DNA of 64,000 nt from Chaenocephalus aceratus (lineage: Eukaryota > Chordata > Actinopteri > Perciformes > Channichthyidae). Under the pieces are notes generated by a model. It was not told where the DNA came from. It worked only from the letters and a program-made list of their open reading frames with translations, and made no database searches. The position numbers were made by a program, and so were the translations under genes. Position 1 is the stretch's first letter. The number at the start of each line of letters is the position of its first letter. The stretch is from assembly GCA_023974075.1 (NCBI GenBank), contig CM043791.1, positions 1,516,604 through 1,580,603 on the forward strand. Direction: 5' to 3'. Shown here one piece after another: positions 11,420-21,894 of the stretch.

Positions 11420-14402
11420 AAGAAGACGACAGCCTTCACGTGGCCTCCTCTGTGAGTAGCAAGAAATGGTGCAAGACCAACTTGCGAAATTAATGTCGCC
11501 AACCAAACGTCGAGCTGGTAGGCCTAGGAACGGCGGACGGGCAGTCATCCCGACCGTCGATAACCGAGGCCTGACAGTGCTTCAACTCAATGTCGAGGGC
11601 CTAACCACCGCCAAACTCGAGGTTGTGCGTCACCTGGCTGATTCCAACGGAGCAGCGGCTGTGCTCCTGCAGGAGACACACTGCACATCCGATAACTTCC
11701 TTAAGATCCCTGGGTTCCATCTCGCTGGGTCCATCCACAGCAAGAAACACGGTGTGGCAACCTTCGTCAGGACTGAAATAAGCTGGTCAACCAGTAGCCA
11801 ATCTCCACCAGGCTATAACATCGAGTGGCTGGTTACTAAAATCCAGGGAACATCAGTCATCAACGTATACAAGCCCCCACCATCAGAGCTGTCTGCGACG
11901 TCACTCCCATCAGTAACTGCACCCGCCATCTATGCAGGGGACTTCAACTGTCAGCATACAGACTGGGGTTACACACACACAACACCTAATGGAGTGGCAC
12001 TGAGCAAATGGGCCTCCAAAACTGATGCCCTGCTACTGTACGATCCTAAGGAGTCTTCAACCTTCTTCTCTGCACGCTGGAACACCTCCACCAACCCAGA
12101 CCTGGCCTTCGCCATCTGCCGCAGTAACGACCTGAAACCGGAGAGACGCGTCCTGGACAGGTTTCCCCGCTCACATCACCGACCGGCCATCATTACAATT
12201 CCAGCACTGGTGCAACCGGTACCAGGGAAACTGGTCAAACGATGGAACTTTCGAAAGGCCAACTGTGAGTCGTTTGTTGAGGAGACGGCAAGAAGGTCAG
12301 CTGGTCTGCCAGACTCAGAGGCAGCAGATGCGGACGCGGCCTACACAGCCTACTGCGGGGTCCTCCTGGGTGTGGCAAAGAAGACCATTCCGCGTGGCTA
12401 TAACAGGAACTACATCCCGGGTTGGGACGAGGAGTGCAGCCGTCTTCTGTGTGACCACCAGAGTGCTAGCTCCAGAGAAGAGGTGGCCGTGACTGCAACA
12501 GCACTGCTCCAGAGGCTGGACGTCACCCGCAGGACCAGATGGACAGAAGTCGTAGAATCAATCAACTTCACCCACTCTAGTCGTAAGGCGTGGCAGACCA
12601 TCAACCAGCTTACAGGCAGAAATACAACGCCCCCCAGGTGCCCAGTCACAGCATATGCCATCGCATCCCAGCTCCTGAAGAACGGCCGCTTCCCAGACGC
12701 AGACACAGACTTCGCCCGACTGACATGGCGCGAGGTGTCTTCCATCTTGGGAGTGGACAGTGTCGACTCCAACCTCTCGGGAGACTTTACAGTAGATGAA
12801 CTCAGTGAGGCCATAAGTAAGCTCAAGCTGGGCAAATCTCCGGGCCGTGACAACATCCACCCGGAGTTCGTCACCCACCAGAGCACAACAACATCTGGCT
12901 GGCTCTGTGCATTCTTCTCATCGTATTACCGGAGGTCAAAGCTCCCAAAGACCTGGCGCCGCGGCTCCGTCATAGCTCTGCCGAAGCCAAATAAACCTGC
13001 GGAAGACCCCAAGTCATACAGACCCATCTCGCTGCTCTGTGTCCCATTCAAGATTATGGAGAGGATGATCCATAGCCGCATCGAGCCAGTGGTAGACTCA
13101 CAGCTTCCACAGGAACAAGCTGGTTTTCGACGTGGAAGGTCAACAGTAGACCAGGTAACGCTACTCTCTCAGGACATCGAAGACAGCTTCCAGGACAATG
13201 AGAAAGCTGGGGTAGTGTACCTGGACCTGACTGCCGCATATGACACCGTCTGGCACTGTGGACTCCACCTGAAGCTGTTGAGGACAATACTAGACCGGCA
13301 TATGGTTAAGTTCATCATGGAGACGCTTACCAACCGCAGCTTTGTCCTCCAGACCAGCAATGGCCAACGCAGCAGGCTCAGAAGTCTGAGGAACGGTGTT
13401 CCGCAGGGGTCGGTTCTCTCGCCGATGCTGTTCAACATTTATGTACATGACCTACCTGACACAACATCCAGAAAGTACGGCTATGCAGACGATCTAGCCA
13501 TCATGCTGAGACGACCAACATGGAAGGCAATGGAAGATGGCCTTAACGATGACATGGGCACCTTGGTAACATACTTTCAAAGGTGGCGTCTACAGCTCAA
13601 CATCGGAAAGACAGTAGCAGCGGCATACCATCTTAGCACCAGAGAAGCTAGGAGGGAACTTGAGGTGCGTGTCAACAATATACGTCTGGAGGTCCAGCAA
13701 GCCCCGAAGTACCTCAGTGTGCGTCTGGATCGGACATTGTCCTTCAAACAACACCTTGAAGAAGTCAAGGCCAAGGTAACATCAAGGGTCGCGCTGATCC
13801 GCCGCCTTGCTGGAAAAACCTGGGGAGCCTGCTCTAAGACGGTGCGATTATCGACCCAAGCCCTGGTCTTCTCTGCAGCGGAATACTGCGCCCCAGCCTG
13901 GAGCAGAAGCCCTCACGCAAGTAAGGTTGACGTGGTCATCAACAACGCCCTCAGGATTATAACTGGATGCTTGAAGCCTACCCCTGTGTCCCTCTCTGTG
14001 TAGCTCCGGCCGGCCTTCGACGGGAGGCTGCCACCCTCGCCCTGGCCAGGAAAGCCCAAAAGCATGACTGGCACATCCTGCATAAAACGACAACGAGAGC
14101 AGCGCCTCTAAGTAAGCTCAAGTCCCGCCTCCCCTTCAACAAGGCAGCCCAAGAGATTCTCAATTCCACCTCTGAGGACCTCTCCAGAGATGCATGGTTG
14201 GCGGCTGCTACATCCATCGCTACATCTGGGACCCAGGAGATGGCGCCATAGGAGGAGACGACCTACCACGCCGGCAATGGACCACACTAAACCATCTACG
14301 AACTGGGGTCGGTCGCTTCAAAACATCAATGAAGAAGTGGGGCCTGGCAGACAGTGCTACATGCGAGTGCGGTGACCCTGAACAGACTGCCGAACATGAA
14401 GA
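11420..14402 (+). mobile_element. I-superfamily-like non-LTR retrotransposon
   Basis: A ~2.98 kb LINE flanked by AGATTTCA on both sides (11413-11420 and 14403-14410), inserted into the left arm of the palindromic element. It has one long EN-RT frame, then a C-terminal region ending in CECGDPEQTAEH, a cysteine motif usual in I/Jockey-type elements. There is no poly(A) tail, no RNase H motif that I can see, and no ORF1. It is clearly more GC-rich than the sequence on both sides. Clade assignment is from motif style, not alignment. Confidence 0.85.
11466..14003 (+). CDS. Endonuclease-reverse transcriptase of I-like LINE (845 codons)
   Basis: Enzyme that nicks target DNA and copies LINE RNA. The N-terminal third is an apurinic/apyrimidinic-type endonuclease: LQLNVEGL at ~residue 38, LLQETHC at ~68, and GDFNCQHTDWG at ~158. 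The reverse transcriptase follows: PISLLCVPFKIMER at ~521, VVYLDLTAAYDTVW at ~580, [17 protein letters not shown] at ~644 and the catalytic YADD at ~673. The frame is open from the start codon 46 nt inside the element to a stop at 14001-14003. Homologous sequence continues in other frames: REAATLALARKAQ near 14025, then WDPGDGAIGGDDLP near 14227 and CECGDPEQT near 14362. Two indels near 13985 and 14220 therefore remove the normal C-terminus. The EN and RT cores look intact. Confidence 0.85.
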   Translation: MVQDQLAKLMSPTKRRAGRPRNGGRAVIPTVDNRGLTVLQLNVEGLTTAKLEVVRHLADSNGAAAVLLQETHCTSDNFLKIPGFHLAGSIHSKKHGVATFVRTEISWSTSSQSPPGYNIEWLVTKIQGTSVINVYKPPPSELSATSLPSVTAPAIYAGDFNCQHTDWGYTHTTPNGVALSKWASKTDALLLYDPKESSTFFSARWNTSTNPDLAFAICRSNDLKPERRVLDRFPRSHHRPAIITIPALVQPVPGKLVKRWNFRKANCESFVEETARRSAGLPDSEAADADAAYTAYCGVLLGVAKKTIPRGYNRNYIPGWDEECSRLLCDHQSASSREEVAVTATALLQRLDVTRRTRWTEVVESINFTHSSRKAWQTINQLTGRNTTPPRCPVTAYAIASQLLKNGRFPDADTDFARLTWREVSSILGVDSVDSNLSGDFTVDELSEAISKLKLGKSPGRDNIHPEFVTHQSTTTSGWLCAFFSSYYRRSKLPKTWRRGSVIALPKPNKPAEDPKSYRPISLLCVPFKIMERMIHSRIEPVVDSQLPQEQAGFRRGRSTVDQVTLLSQDIEDSFQDNEKAGVVYLDLTAAYDTVWHCGLHLKLLRTILDRHMVKFIMETLTNRSFVLQTSNGQRSRLRSLRNGVPQGSVLSPMLFNIYVHDLPDTTSRKYGYADDLAIMLRRPTWKAMEDGLNDDMGTLVTYFQRWRLQLNIGKTVAAAYHLSTREARRELEVRVNNIRLEVQQAPKYLSVRLDRTLSFKQHLEEVKAKVTSRVALIRRLAGKTWGACSKTVRLSTQALVFSAAEYCAPAWSRSPHASKVDVVINNALRIITGCLKPTPVSLSV

Positions 14403-14474
14403 GATTTCACATAACTGTATTAGGTTAGTTGAAAGCAATGATATTAGTTTGAACCTAATATTATTTGTTTAAAC

Positions 14475-15592
14475 TTAAAAGAGACCGATAATGCAAAATG
14501 CACTTTTTGATGTCTTTTATACATAAATGTGTCCCAGGTGTGTCAGGAGACTCACAAAGTGTCAGAAAATAAAACCCTCTCTTTTTTCCTCCGTACCCAG
14601 ATCTCTAAAAATGGGGGAACAACGGAGCTGAGCCAGATTTGCGTTCGATATGACGTAATATCGATAATGTGGGCTGGCTTTACGCCCACGGTCCTATCAG
14701 AAACGTTGCTATCAGAAACAATGCCTGACTGTTTTGGACGTAATATGGTCTGTGTTTACATTAGCAAGTATCGCTAACACTCAGAGCTAACCTGTGGAGA
14801 GTGTGTGTAAAAAAGCAGGAAATATAAAAAGTAGAACTCACCTTGTGGTGAACCCGCGAGAGAGAAAAAGCATTTGAGCTCCATACTGTTTCAGCAATAA
14901 TCCTTGATGTGGTTTGGAACATGATATGGCGTTTCATCACGGCAGTATCTGCCGGGACAATTCTCCTGCATGAGCAGGCATAAGCTCCGCCCCCTCCTTT
15001 TCTTTTTTCAATTATTCTTTTTTTTAGGCAAGGCAAGTTTATTTATATAGCACTTTTCAACACAAGGCAATTCAAAGTACTTTACAAAAAATGTAAGAAA
15101 TGGCATTTAAAATCAGTCATTAAAAAGAAAAGCTAATAAAATAAACATTAAAAGAAAAAATACATGGATAAAAGTTACAGTGCAGTTTAAGATGTGAATA
15201 GTTCAATTAAAAGCAGCGACAAAAAGAAAAGTCTTCAGCCTGGATTTAAAAGTAGTCAGAGTTGCAGCGGACCTGCAGGTTTCTGGGAGTTTGTTCCAGA
15301 TATTTGGAGCATAATAACTGAACGCTGCTTCTCCATGTTTAGTTCTGACTCTGGGGACAGAAAGCTGACCAGTCCCTGAAGACCTGAGAGATCTGGATGG
15401 TTCATCATTTAGCAGGAGGTCAGAAATGTATTTTGGGCCTAAACCATTCAGTGCTTTATAAACCAGCAGCAGTAATTAGGTTTTAAAGCTTTATATTTTG
15501 AGCAAAACACTTCATAGACATGTTTTTTACATTTTTTTATATATCTGAGACCTATGCTATTGCCTAAAAATAGCATGATAGGTGACCTTTAA
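14475..15592 (+). mobile_element. TTAA-flanked MITE, copy 2, with nested LINE tail
   Basis: Bounded by TTAA at 14475-14478 and 15589-15592. The right end, read in reverse (AAAGGTCACCTATCATGC), mirrors the left-end sequence best preserved in copy 1 (5226-5706). Shares long blocks with copy 1. Interrupted by an L2 fragment. It sits at the centre of the palindromic element. Confidence 0.7.
15028..15485 (-). mobile_element. L2-type LINE 3' end (antisense)
   Basis: Read on the minus strand it encodes the tail of an L2-type reverse transcriptase: APNIWNKLPETCRSAA, then TTFKSRLKTFLF and a stop. A 3' UTR follows, ending in GTGCTATATAAATAAACTTGCC. 5'-truncated, inserted in the TTAA MITE. Confidence 0.8.
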
Positions 15593-15690
15593 TATTATTG
15601 CTTTCAACTAACCAAATACAGGACATCTGTTGACACAATAGATTTAATTCAAGTCACCGTTTAATTTTTTCAGTGCAGTTGGAAAAAAAG

Positions 15691-17060
15691 GTTAGATGTG
15701 GTGTTCAGCAACTCACCAATCCCACCCAAAATAAAAGGAATGTATTCAAAAAGGACATTTGTTTAGCATGATCACAGTTCACACAGCAGCTCTCACAACA
15801 TATTTAGGAATGCTTTGATTTGACAATGAGCAGTAAAGCCCGAGCTCAGTGTGAGTGACGGGGTTAATGGTGCGGGTTGAAAGGTGGACTTTAACAGTGA
15901 GTGAGCTCATGTGCATGACTCTCTTTCCCGGAACTGCAGAAGGTCTTCCCTCCTCTTAAGGCCCCGCACCACCACGTCACTGCACCTCCACCGGACCCTC
16001 GGCCTGGGGTGATGGCTTCCATCAGGTGTCAGGGAAAGAAATAATTTAAATGACATTTGAACCAGTCTGACCCACAGCCAGTTACTCAGCCATTAGCTTA
16101 AAATGATCAACCATCTTCCTTGGATCATTGTCCTTAGTCTGCTCTCTAAATAGGGACGATCAAATAACAACCTAATCCGGGGGAAATGAAAGGAAATAAG
16201 ATATTCAAAACGCTGTGTGTCTGTGTTTGCATTGTTAAGTTAACCTTTATTAACTCTGCCCTAAAAGTAACAAACTCCTTAGAAATGTGAGCAGTATTCC
16301 AGAGATAAATCCTTTTGAAAAATAAAATGATGTTTGAACATGCATGTTGTTTAGTACGTTTGGGAAGGTGCTGTTACGATTGTTTAGAGAATATTGTTTT
16401 GACCCATCTGTCGCCACATTGGACGTTCCCCTCAGCCTCTGCTGTACAGGGTGTGTAATGCTAATCACATGTAGGCTGACATGCCGACCACTGTGTGCTT
16501 CATCTAACAACGTCTAACATGAGATAAGTATTATAACACACTCTTTCTCAGCTTGACTTGTTCTGGTATGACCAGTGGCATATGGTAGCTGATGTCTCAT
16601 TGTATCATTTGTTAAAAAAAAAGTTGTACTTAGTTACATAGGAATTACAGGACAAGTGCAGACAAATACAGTGTCACGAATACACACAAGAGAGTAAAGA
16701 GTATTTACAACTGTGTCAGTGTATTAACATATTCATATTCCCTATGCCACATGTAATTGTCATTATAGCTCACTTCAGCCAACACAAGTTCCATAATCTC
16801 CCTTTGAAGTCAAACTCACTAATAACCATTAGCTACTGCATCAACTTCAGACCACACATGATTGTAATGAATGTTTTCACATTGTGAAACACACACCCTT
16901 GTTCCCCCACTCTGTCATAGATCGTCACGTTGCTGCATGTGATTACCGTGGAAAGAAAACACAGCATAAATTAAAATGTAATACCCCCAACACCAGTTAT
17001 ATAGGAACAGATGATGCGGAGGGTTTATTTAAATGTTATCACTGCTCCAACATGTTAATG
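15691..17060. other. Intergenic sequence, nothing recognised
   Basis: No coding segment, RNA gene or clear repeat seen. The base composition is ordinary for the window. Confidence 0.5.
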
Positions 17061-17062
17061 AG

Positions 17063-17335
17063 GCGGCAGTGGTCCAGTCTAGGGACTTGGCTTGGGAACC
17101 GAAGGGGGCCCTTGAGCAAGGCTCCAAACCCCCAACTGTTCCCTGGCACCGGACAAACTGGCAGCCTGTATGCTCTGACATCTCTTTAGAAAAATGCATG
17201 TGATATGTACAGTATCTATTTATGTATGTGTGTTCAGACACGTGTATAGGTCCTGTCCTGTGCATGTGTGTGTGTTATTGTGTTTAATAACTGAGTGAAC
17301 TACTGAATTGGGATAAATAAAGGGTCTTCTTCTTA
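17063..17335 (+). mobile_element. tRNA-type SINE fragment
   Basis: Contains the teleost SINE words GGCGGCAGTGGTCCAGT, CCCTTGAGCAAGGCTCCAAACCC and CAACTGTTCCCTGGCACC, and a tail ending GGGATAAATAAAGGG. The head is incomplete, so the RNA polymerase III boxes are only partly visible. Confidence 0.7.
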
Positions 17336-17794
17336 ATGCTTTTGGGAGATGATGTTATTAACTGCATGCCCTTTATCTTATAGTGTTTTATTTGTTGTCT
17401 CTATCTTCACTTGCTGTAACAATGTAACTTCCCCCCTACGTGGGACAAATTAAGGAATTCTGATTCGTGAATATAGAGAGGCGAAGTCCCTCCCTTTCCG
17501 GGACCCTCCATGGGACCCCGGAAGCGTAAAATTATACATTGAAGTCAATGGAGAGAGAAAGGTTATCTTTTGATCCCGTTTGAATTGTGGCACGAATGAC
17601 ACATATGATGTTTGTCAATTTAAAAGAATATTTTGCAAGTCAAAAAAATTAAAATGTGTCGTAAAACTGTGAAGTTACACATTTTTTTGTGTGAAACCGC
17701 TGAGTGAACTACAGGTCTCTGGTCTCGCACAATACGCGTCACCATCACAAAGATGGCCGTCACGTTAGCAAATTTCACCTGTTTCTTTCAGAAT

Positions 17795-19347
17795 GAGAAT
17801 AAAAGTATAAAACGAGGTGACTACAAGTCTGGACACGTTGAGAGCTGTACATACACGAAAGGGGAGTTATTCGGTTCTGTAAGAGCAGCGGGACCGGCTT
17901 TACAAGATGTTGGTGAGTAATATGAGTGCAATGTGTAACGTTAATGTCAGCTAGCTAACATTAGCTAACAAGGTACACTAACGTGTTTTGTTTCAGTAAC
18001 TAGTGTTCTCCTTTAGAACTTCGTGGTCTGTGTGTATGCTGTGGATAACATTAGTGTTCACAAGAACAAGGTAAACTCCCGTGTTTTGTTTTAGTTGCTC
18101 TTCAGATTGAAGCGGACAGTTTTATATCGACTATACTGTATGTGTGATCTCCTTTTACATCTCGTTGTGTCATTTGAGTTTATTTGCTGTGTGTAGATTC
18201 AAGGGTTTTGGTTATCTTGTCAATTTGTTTGGTTATCTAGGCACAGCTGTGTGTGACTCCCTCGGGTACACTGGTATGTGTTTTCCTAATGTAGAGAGCA
18301 TTAATTAATTAATAAACTACACACTGAGTCTAGATCCTGACCAAATCCTTTTTTATTGTTGATCAAATGTTTTTCAAAAATGTATTCATACACATTTAGA
18401 AAAATACAATGTACAATCACAACCAGTACAACACAAATTACAAAAAATACAGAAAAAACAAACAATAACAACAATCAGACAAAACTATGGAAAAATAACC
18501 CCTCCCACCCCCAGATCCGGACCATCCTTGTATTATTGCTCATTCAATCTATTATAGCATGCTAACAAACATGGTACTTACTTTATTTGTACAGATCTGC
18601 ATGGGAGACGATGGCGCGATGCAGAGCGCTGTCTGTGATTGTGCACGGGGGATGTACAAATGCAGCCACGCTGCAGCATTGGCAATATGTGCCATGTGGC
18701 AGATTGCTCCACAGATGTTGAGTGCCAGTGGAGGAAGCCTGGCACTTCCAAAGTAGTCCAGCCGGTGTCTCAACTTTACCAACAGTGAGAGGAGACATAC
18801 AACCCACTGGCCAGAGACATCGCCACTCAGGATGTAGACTGGTTCAGGTCTGCACTGAGGGGCGCACAGTGTGGCATGGCATGGCTTTTGTCACCTGAGC
18901 CAGAGCCGCGGCCTCAACATCAGGCCATTGTCACCGTGCCGGAGCTGGTGAAGGGGCATGGGGGTCGGGGGCTTGAGGCAATTCTTGCCTCAATGCGACT
19001 GAGCAGAGACCAGCAAGCTGCCATCCAGACAGCCACCGGAGGACAGCGGACAAAGTGGCAGTTACACAGGCGGGGCAGGTTGACAGCCAGCAAGTTTGGT
19101 GCTGTGCTGCGGTCGGGACTTTCATCCACTCCGTGCGCGTCCCTCATGAAGAGGGTGCTCGCGGGGTACAACTTGGACGGAGTCATGGCTGTCAACTGGG
19201 CGGTTGTAAACGAGGCCGAAGGGGTGAAGGCTTTTGTGCAGGCCTATCAGGAGACAGTGTTCGAGTCTGGTCTCTTTGTGAGTGAGTCGGTGTTTTGGGA
19301 GCATCCCCCGATGGACTTGTGCAGCCATCTGCCCTGCTGGAGGTGAA
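17795..19347 (+). pseudogene. SWIM zinc-finger/YqaJ-like nuclease of the transposon, broken
   Basis: Accessory protein of ISL2EU-like elements; YqaJ folds are lambda-exonuclease-like nucleases. Exon-like pieces: 17795-17910 (acceptor TTTCTTTCAG, encoding GDYKSGHVESCTYTKGELFG, donor GTGAGT); 18018-18072 (FVVCVYAVDNISVHKNK, donor GTAAAC); and 18594 onward (acceptor TTGTACAG), with the SWIM motif CDCARGMYKCSH. The nuclease follows at 18760-19347: GRLTASKFGAVL, then VNWAVVNE, then in a shifted frame GASPDGLV and LEVKCP, the D...ExK active-site signature. The frameshift near 19300 separates the last two motifs from the preceding frame. A stop also interrupts the join after the SWIM domain. Confidence 0.8.
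18345..18530 (-). mobile_element. Possible L1/Tx1-type LINE 3' tail (antisense)
   Basis: T-rich start followed by A-rich sequence and CCCCTCCCACCCCCAGATCCGG. The layout is like 58675-58830, where CCCCTCCCTCCCACCACC is followed by CCCCCCAGGTCCG. Low-complexity similarity only. Confidence 0.35.
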
Positions 19348-19367
19348 GTGTCCACCATCATTATATA

Positions 19368-19368
<1 letters not shown>

Positions 19369-19403
<35 letters not shown>
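19369..19403. repeat. (TA)n microsatellite
   Basis: About 17 TA units directly after the YqaJ LEVKCP segment. Confidence 0.95.
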
Positions 19404-19407
<4 letters not shown>

Positions 19408-20152
19408 ATACATATCTGTAAATTGTATAATTTTATTTGATTTAAAAGTATTTTTGATCTCTGTCTATAAACACAAACTGAGTAAGATTGACAATAAAGT
19501 TGACTTTGAAAAATATATATATTCTTTATGAAAATAGTTGACTGTTGGAGAAATGAATCCAAATGAAACGTTGGACTGAACTACAACTACGCCTTTAAAT
19601 CTCTACGGACTGTTTTTCAGTGGGATGGCAAGTTCCTATCTTTAAACATTTATTAGTTTTTTCTCAGAACAGATTTGATTTTCTGAAGTTAATTTAACTT
19701 AACCATGTAAGGTCATTATTAAAAAGGTACAATCAATTTGTTTAGGGTTGACTAAAATAATGATAAACATTTCATTTGGATAATTTACTGACAGAATAAG
19801 AAACTCAATGATGCTCTACTCACCTGTTCCTTTTTATAAAGTGAAACAGTTGAAACGATAGATTTTAGTAAACTTAAAAACAACCTTCTCCAAAATCTAT
19901 CAAGGAATATACCGAATACTTGTTTTAGAACTTTATTACATATTTTTATATAAATAGTTTGAGTGATCCATAATTGACAGAAGCTTGTGTTTACACACTG
20001 ACCTGTTACTCATAAATTAATGTCTTTGTAATTTCAGTAAACCACTACCTCACTCATTTCTTTCATTCATCACGGTTCAGTAAACTAAGTGACACATGAA
20101 CCAGTTTAATCATTATAATAATGTAGGATTGCAACTCTTTGAAACTGTAGGT

Positions 20153-20168
20153 GGCTCTTAAAAGAGCC
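20153..20168 (-). terminator. Histone mRNA 3' stem-loop
   Basis: Minus-strand GGCTCTTTTAAGAGCC is an exact fit to the replication-dependent histone stem-loop consensus. The 3' flank ACCTA is followed by the purine-rich CAAAGAG, in the place of a downstream element. It lies 22 nt past an H3-type stop codon, a usual spacing. In cells this structure binds SLBP and directs cleavage without polyadenylation. Confidence 0.85.
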
Positions 20169-20190
20169 GTTGTGTTTGGGTGTGCTGGTC

Positions 20191-20340
20191 TCAGGTCAGT
20201 CTAAGCCCTCTCTCGCGGATGTGGCGGGCCAGCTGGATGTCCTTAGGCATGACCCTCTTTGCTTGGTTCATCTTACTGGGGGGCAGCTACATGGATGTCG
20301 GTGCAGTCCACAATCATTGTGCAGTTGAAGGCAGAATGAA
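20191..20340 (-). pseudogene. Transposase D1 fragment joined to histone H3 C-terminus
   Basis: Minus strand. 20340-20263 encodes FNCTMIVDCTDIHVAAP then SKMNQ (with one extra C in the CCCCCC run), matching the first catalytic-Asp region of the DDE transposases found with YqaJ proteins. From 20262 the same frame reads [19 protein letters not shown] and stops at 20191. This is the end of histone H3 (family: [22 protein letters not shown]), lacking Thr-Ile and altered at the tail. It is followed by a consensus histone stem-loop. I see no other transposase exons or the rest of H3. It is clearly not functional as either protein. Either the transposon captured a histone 3' end or an H3 fragment landed in the transposase gene. 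Confidence 0.8.
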
Positions 20341-21894
20341 TGTATTATTGTCTCCGAATGAAGCACAACTTCATGTCATACAATACATTGACTTTATTTG
20401 TAATTGTGTAAAAACATATGAGCATAATGATTAGCAAGCAGGACCTGCAGGAACAGAGCACGGTGATGGATGGAGCTGGGAAGAGAGAAGAATAAAGAAA
20501 ACAGATCAACTTCATTTTCGGATATTAAAAATTCAATTTCAAAACAAGTTGCCGCTCCTACAGTTTTCTAGTGTGTAAAGATGATTTCACATGACCTATG
20601 CAAAATATCACACTCAATACATGCGTGTCTCTGGGGGGTGCATTGTGCCTTTGATGTATATAAATAATATACCATAACCAAATACTATTACGTACAGTGG
20701 AAATCAGGTTGCCAGAGCAGGTCAGTCCAGTGTGCATGTTCCTCAGGGTCTCAGCAGTTACAGGTGAGGGAAAGGAAATAAAAGAGAAAAAGGTCAGTAA
20801 CAACACTTTGAATAATTATCTCTTTTAATAATGTTCTCTCAGTAATCACTCAACTACTGTCTTTCCAACAAACAGATTGACTCACTATCATCACAATGAA
20901 ACACGTCCAGAAGAATGGACCACAGATGGAAATGAGCTATTAGCTATAATCTGGCATATTGCATCTCTTCTCTTTGCTGAGATTAATGTTTTTGTATGCA
21001 TGGTCCTTCTATAAATAAATAAATGTCATGCAAAGCTGCCTGCCTGCCTTCCTTCCTTCGACTCTCCCTGAACTGCCTGATCTTTTAATGTTCAATGTTA
21101 ACCATTTGAGCAGATCGCATTAAGTAGAAAAGATCGCAGATGCTAAGCTGCCGTTAGCCTACCTCCCGCCCCCTTAGCACCTGGTGGAGGGGGCGATAGG
21201 CTCCTCTTCAAATGTTTCACAAAATACTTACCATCATGACTACTCTTACTGTTTAACATTTGGGTTCACTTCATGTTAAGGCTAATACAAATGACAAGGC
21301 TAAGTAATGTGATGCTAACTAACGTGCTCGCTACTAGCTATGTAGCTAGCTTGACTGTGCATGCACAACATGTGTATTACCTGATATGTTTGGTCCAACG
21401 ACTCCTGGTCCTTTCATCAGACGGGAAGCGATAGAACGAGCAAGTGGTATGATCACTTATGTGATTACAACCTGGTACAAAGCACACAGGCATCTTGTAA
21501 AAGTGAATTTATTTTTAGCAATCTCTTATTTATTGGAGGGAATAATCAGTTATGAGATCTTCTTCTTCTTCGCTTTAATTACGAGTCGCAACCACTTGGA
21601 GCATTATCGCCTGTGACATCACTTACGCGAGCCAGAATGGGATTTGGGATTTGTAGTCTTTGTAGTCGCGTATTTTTCATAGTCTTATATTTCAACAGTT
21701 TTACGACAAAATGTGACTTTTTTGACATGGAACTTATTGTTTAAGATTGACAAACATCATATGTGTAGTTCGTGGCACAATTCAAACGGGATCAAAAGAT
21801 ACGTTTTCTCTCTCCATTGAATTCAATGTTAATTTTTCGCTTCCGGGGTCCCATGGGCCGGAAGTAGATGGGCGTGACTTCGCCTCTCTATAAC

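Larger units (their letters stand above)
11362..15690. mobile_element. Palindromic element split by later insertions
   Basis: The left arm is 11362-11419 plus 14403-14450. It matches, in reverse complement, the right arm at 15591-15690. Shared words include TGCACTGAAAAA, GAATTAAAT/AATTAAATG, TGTCAACAGAT and GGTTAGTTGAAAGCAAT. The arms are about 100 bp each and were originally separated by only a few tens of bases. The left arm is interrupted by a LINE and the centre by a TTAA MITE. Confidence 0.75.
17474..21891 (+). mobile_element. 4.4 kb ISL2EU/PHIS-like transposon with long TIRs
   Basis: Both ends carry TAGAGAGGCGAAGTC in inverted orientation, flanked by TA. The inverted similarity extends about 200 bp inward: CATGGGACCCCGGAAGCG, TCAATGGAGAGAGAAA, TTTTGATCCCGTTTGAATTGTG and GTCGTAAAACTGT on both arms. 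Inside are plus-strand exons of a SWIM zinc-finger/YqaJ nuclease protein and a minus-strand DDE-transposase scrap. ISL2EU-type elements are known to pair a DDE_Tnp_4-like transposase with a YqaJ nuclease. Both genes are broken here, so the copy is dead, although the TIRs remain recognisable. Confidence 0.85.

Noticed and set aside
18876..19346. YqaJ recombinase as evidence of phage or virus DNA
   Set aside because: The flanking inverted repeats, introns and SWIM domain show it is the accessory gene of a DNA transposon.
20191..20262. A functional histone H3 gene
   Set aside because: Only the last ~24 codons exist, with two residues deleted and a changed C-terminus.
20180..20434. 84-codon plus-strand frame
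   Set aside because: It is the antisense shadow of the transposase-H3 segment.
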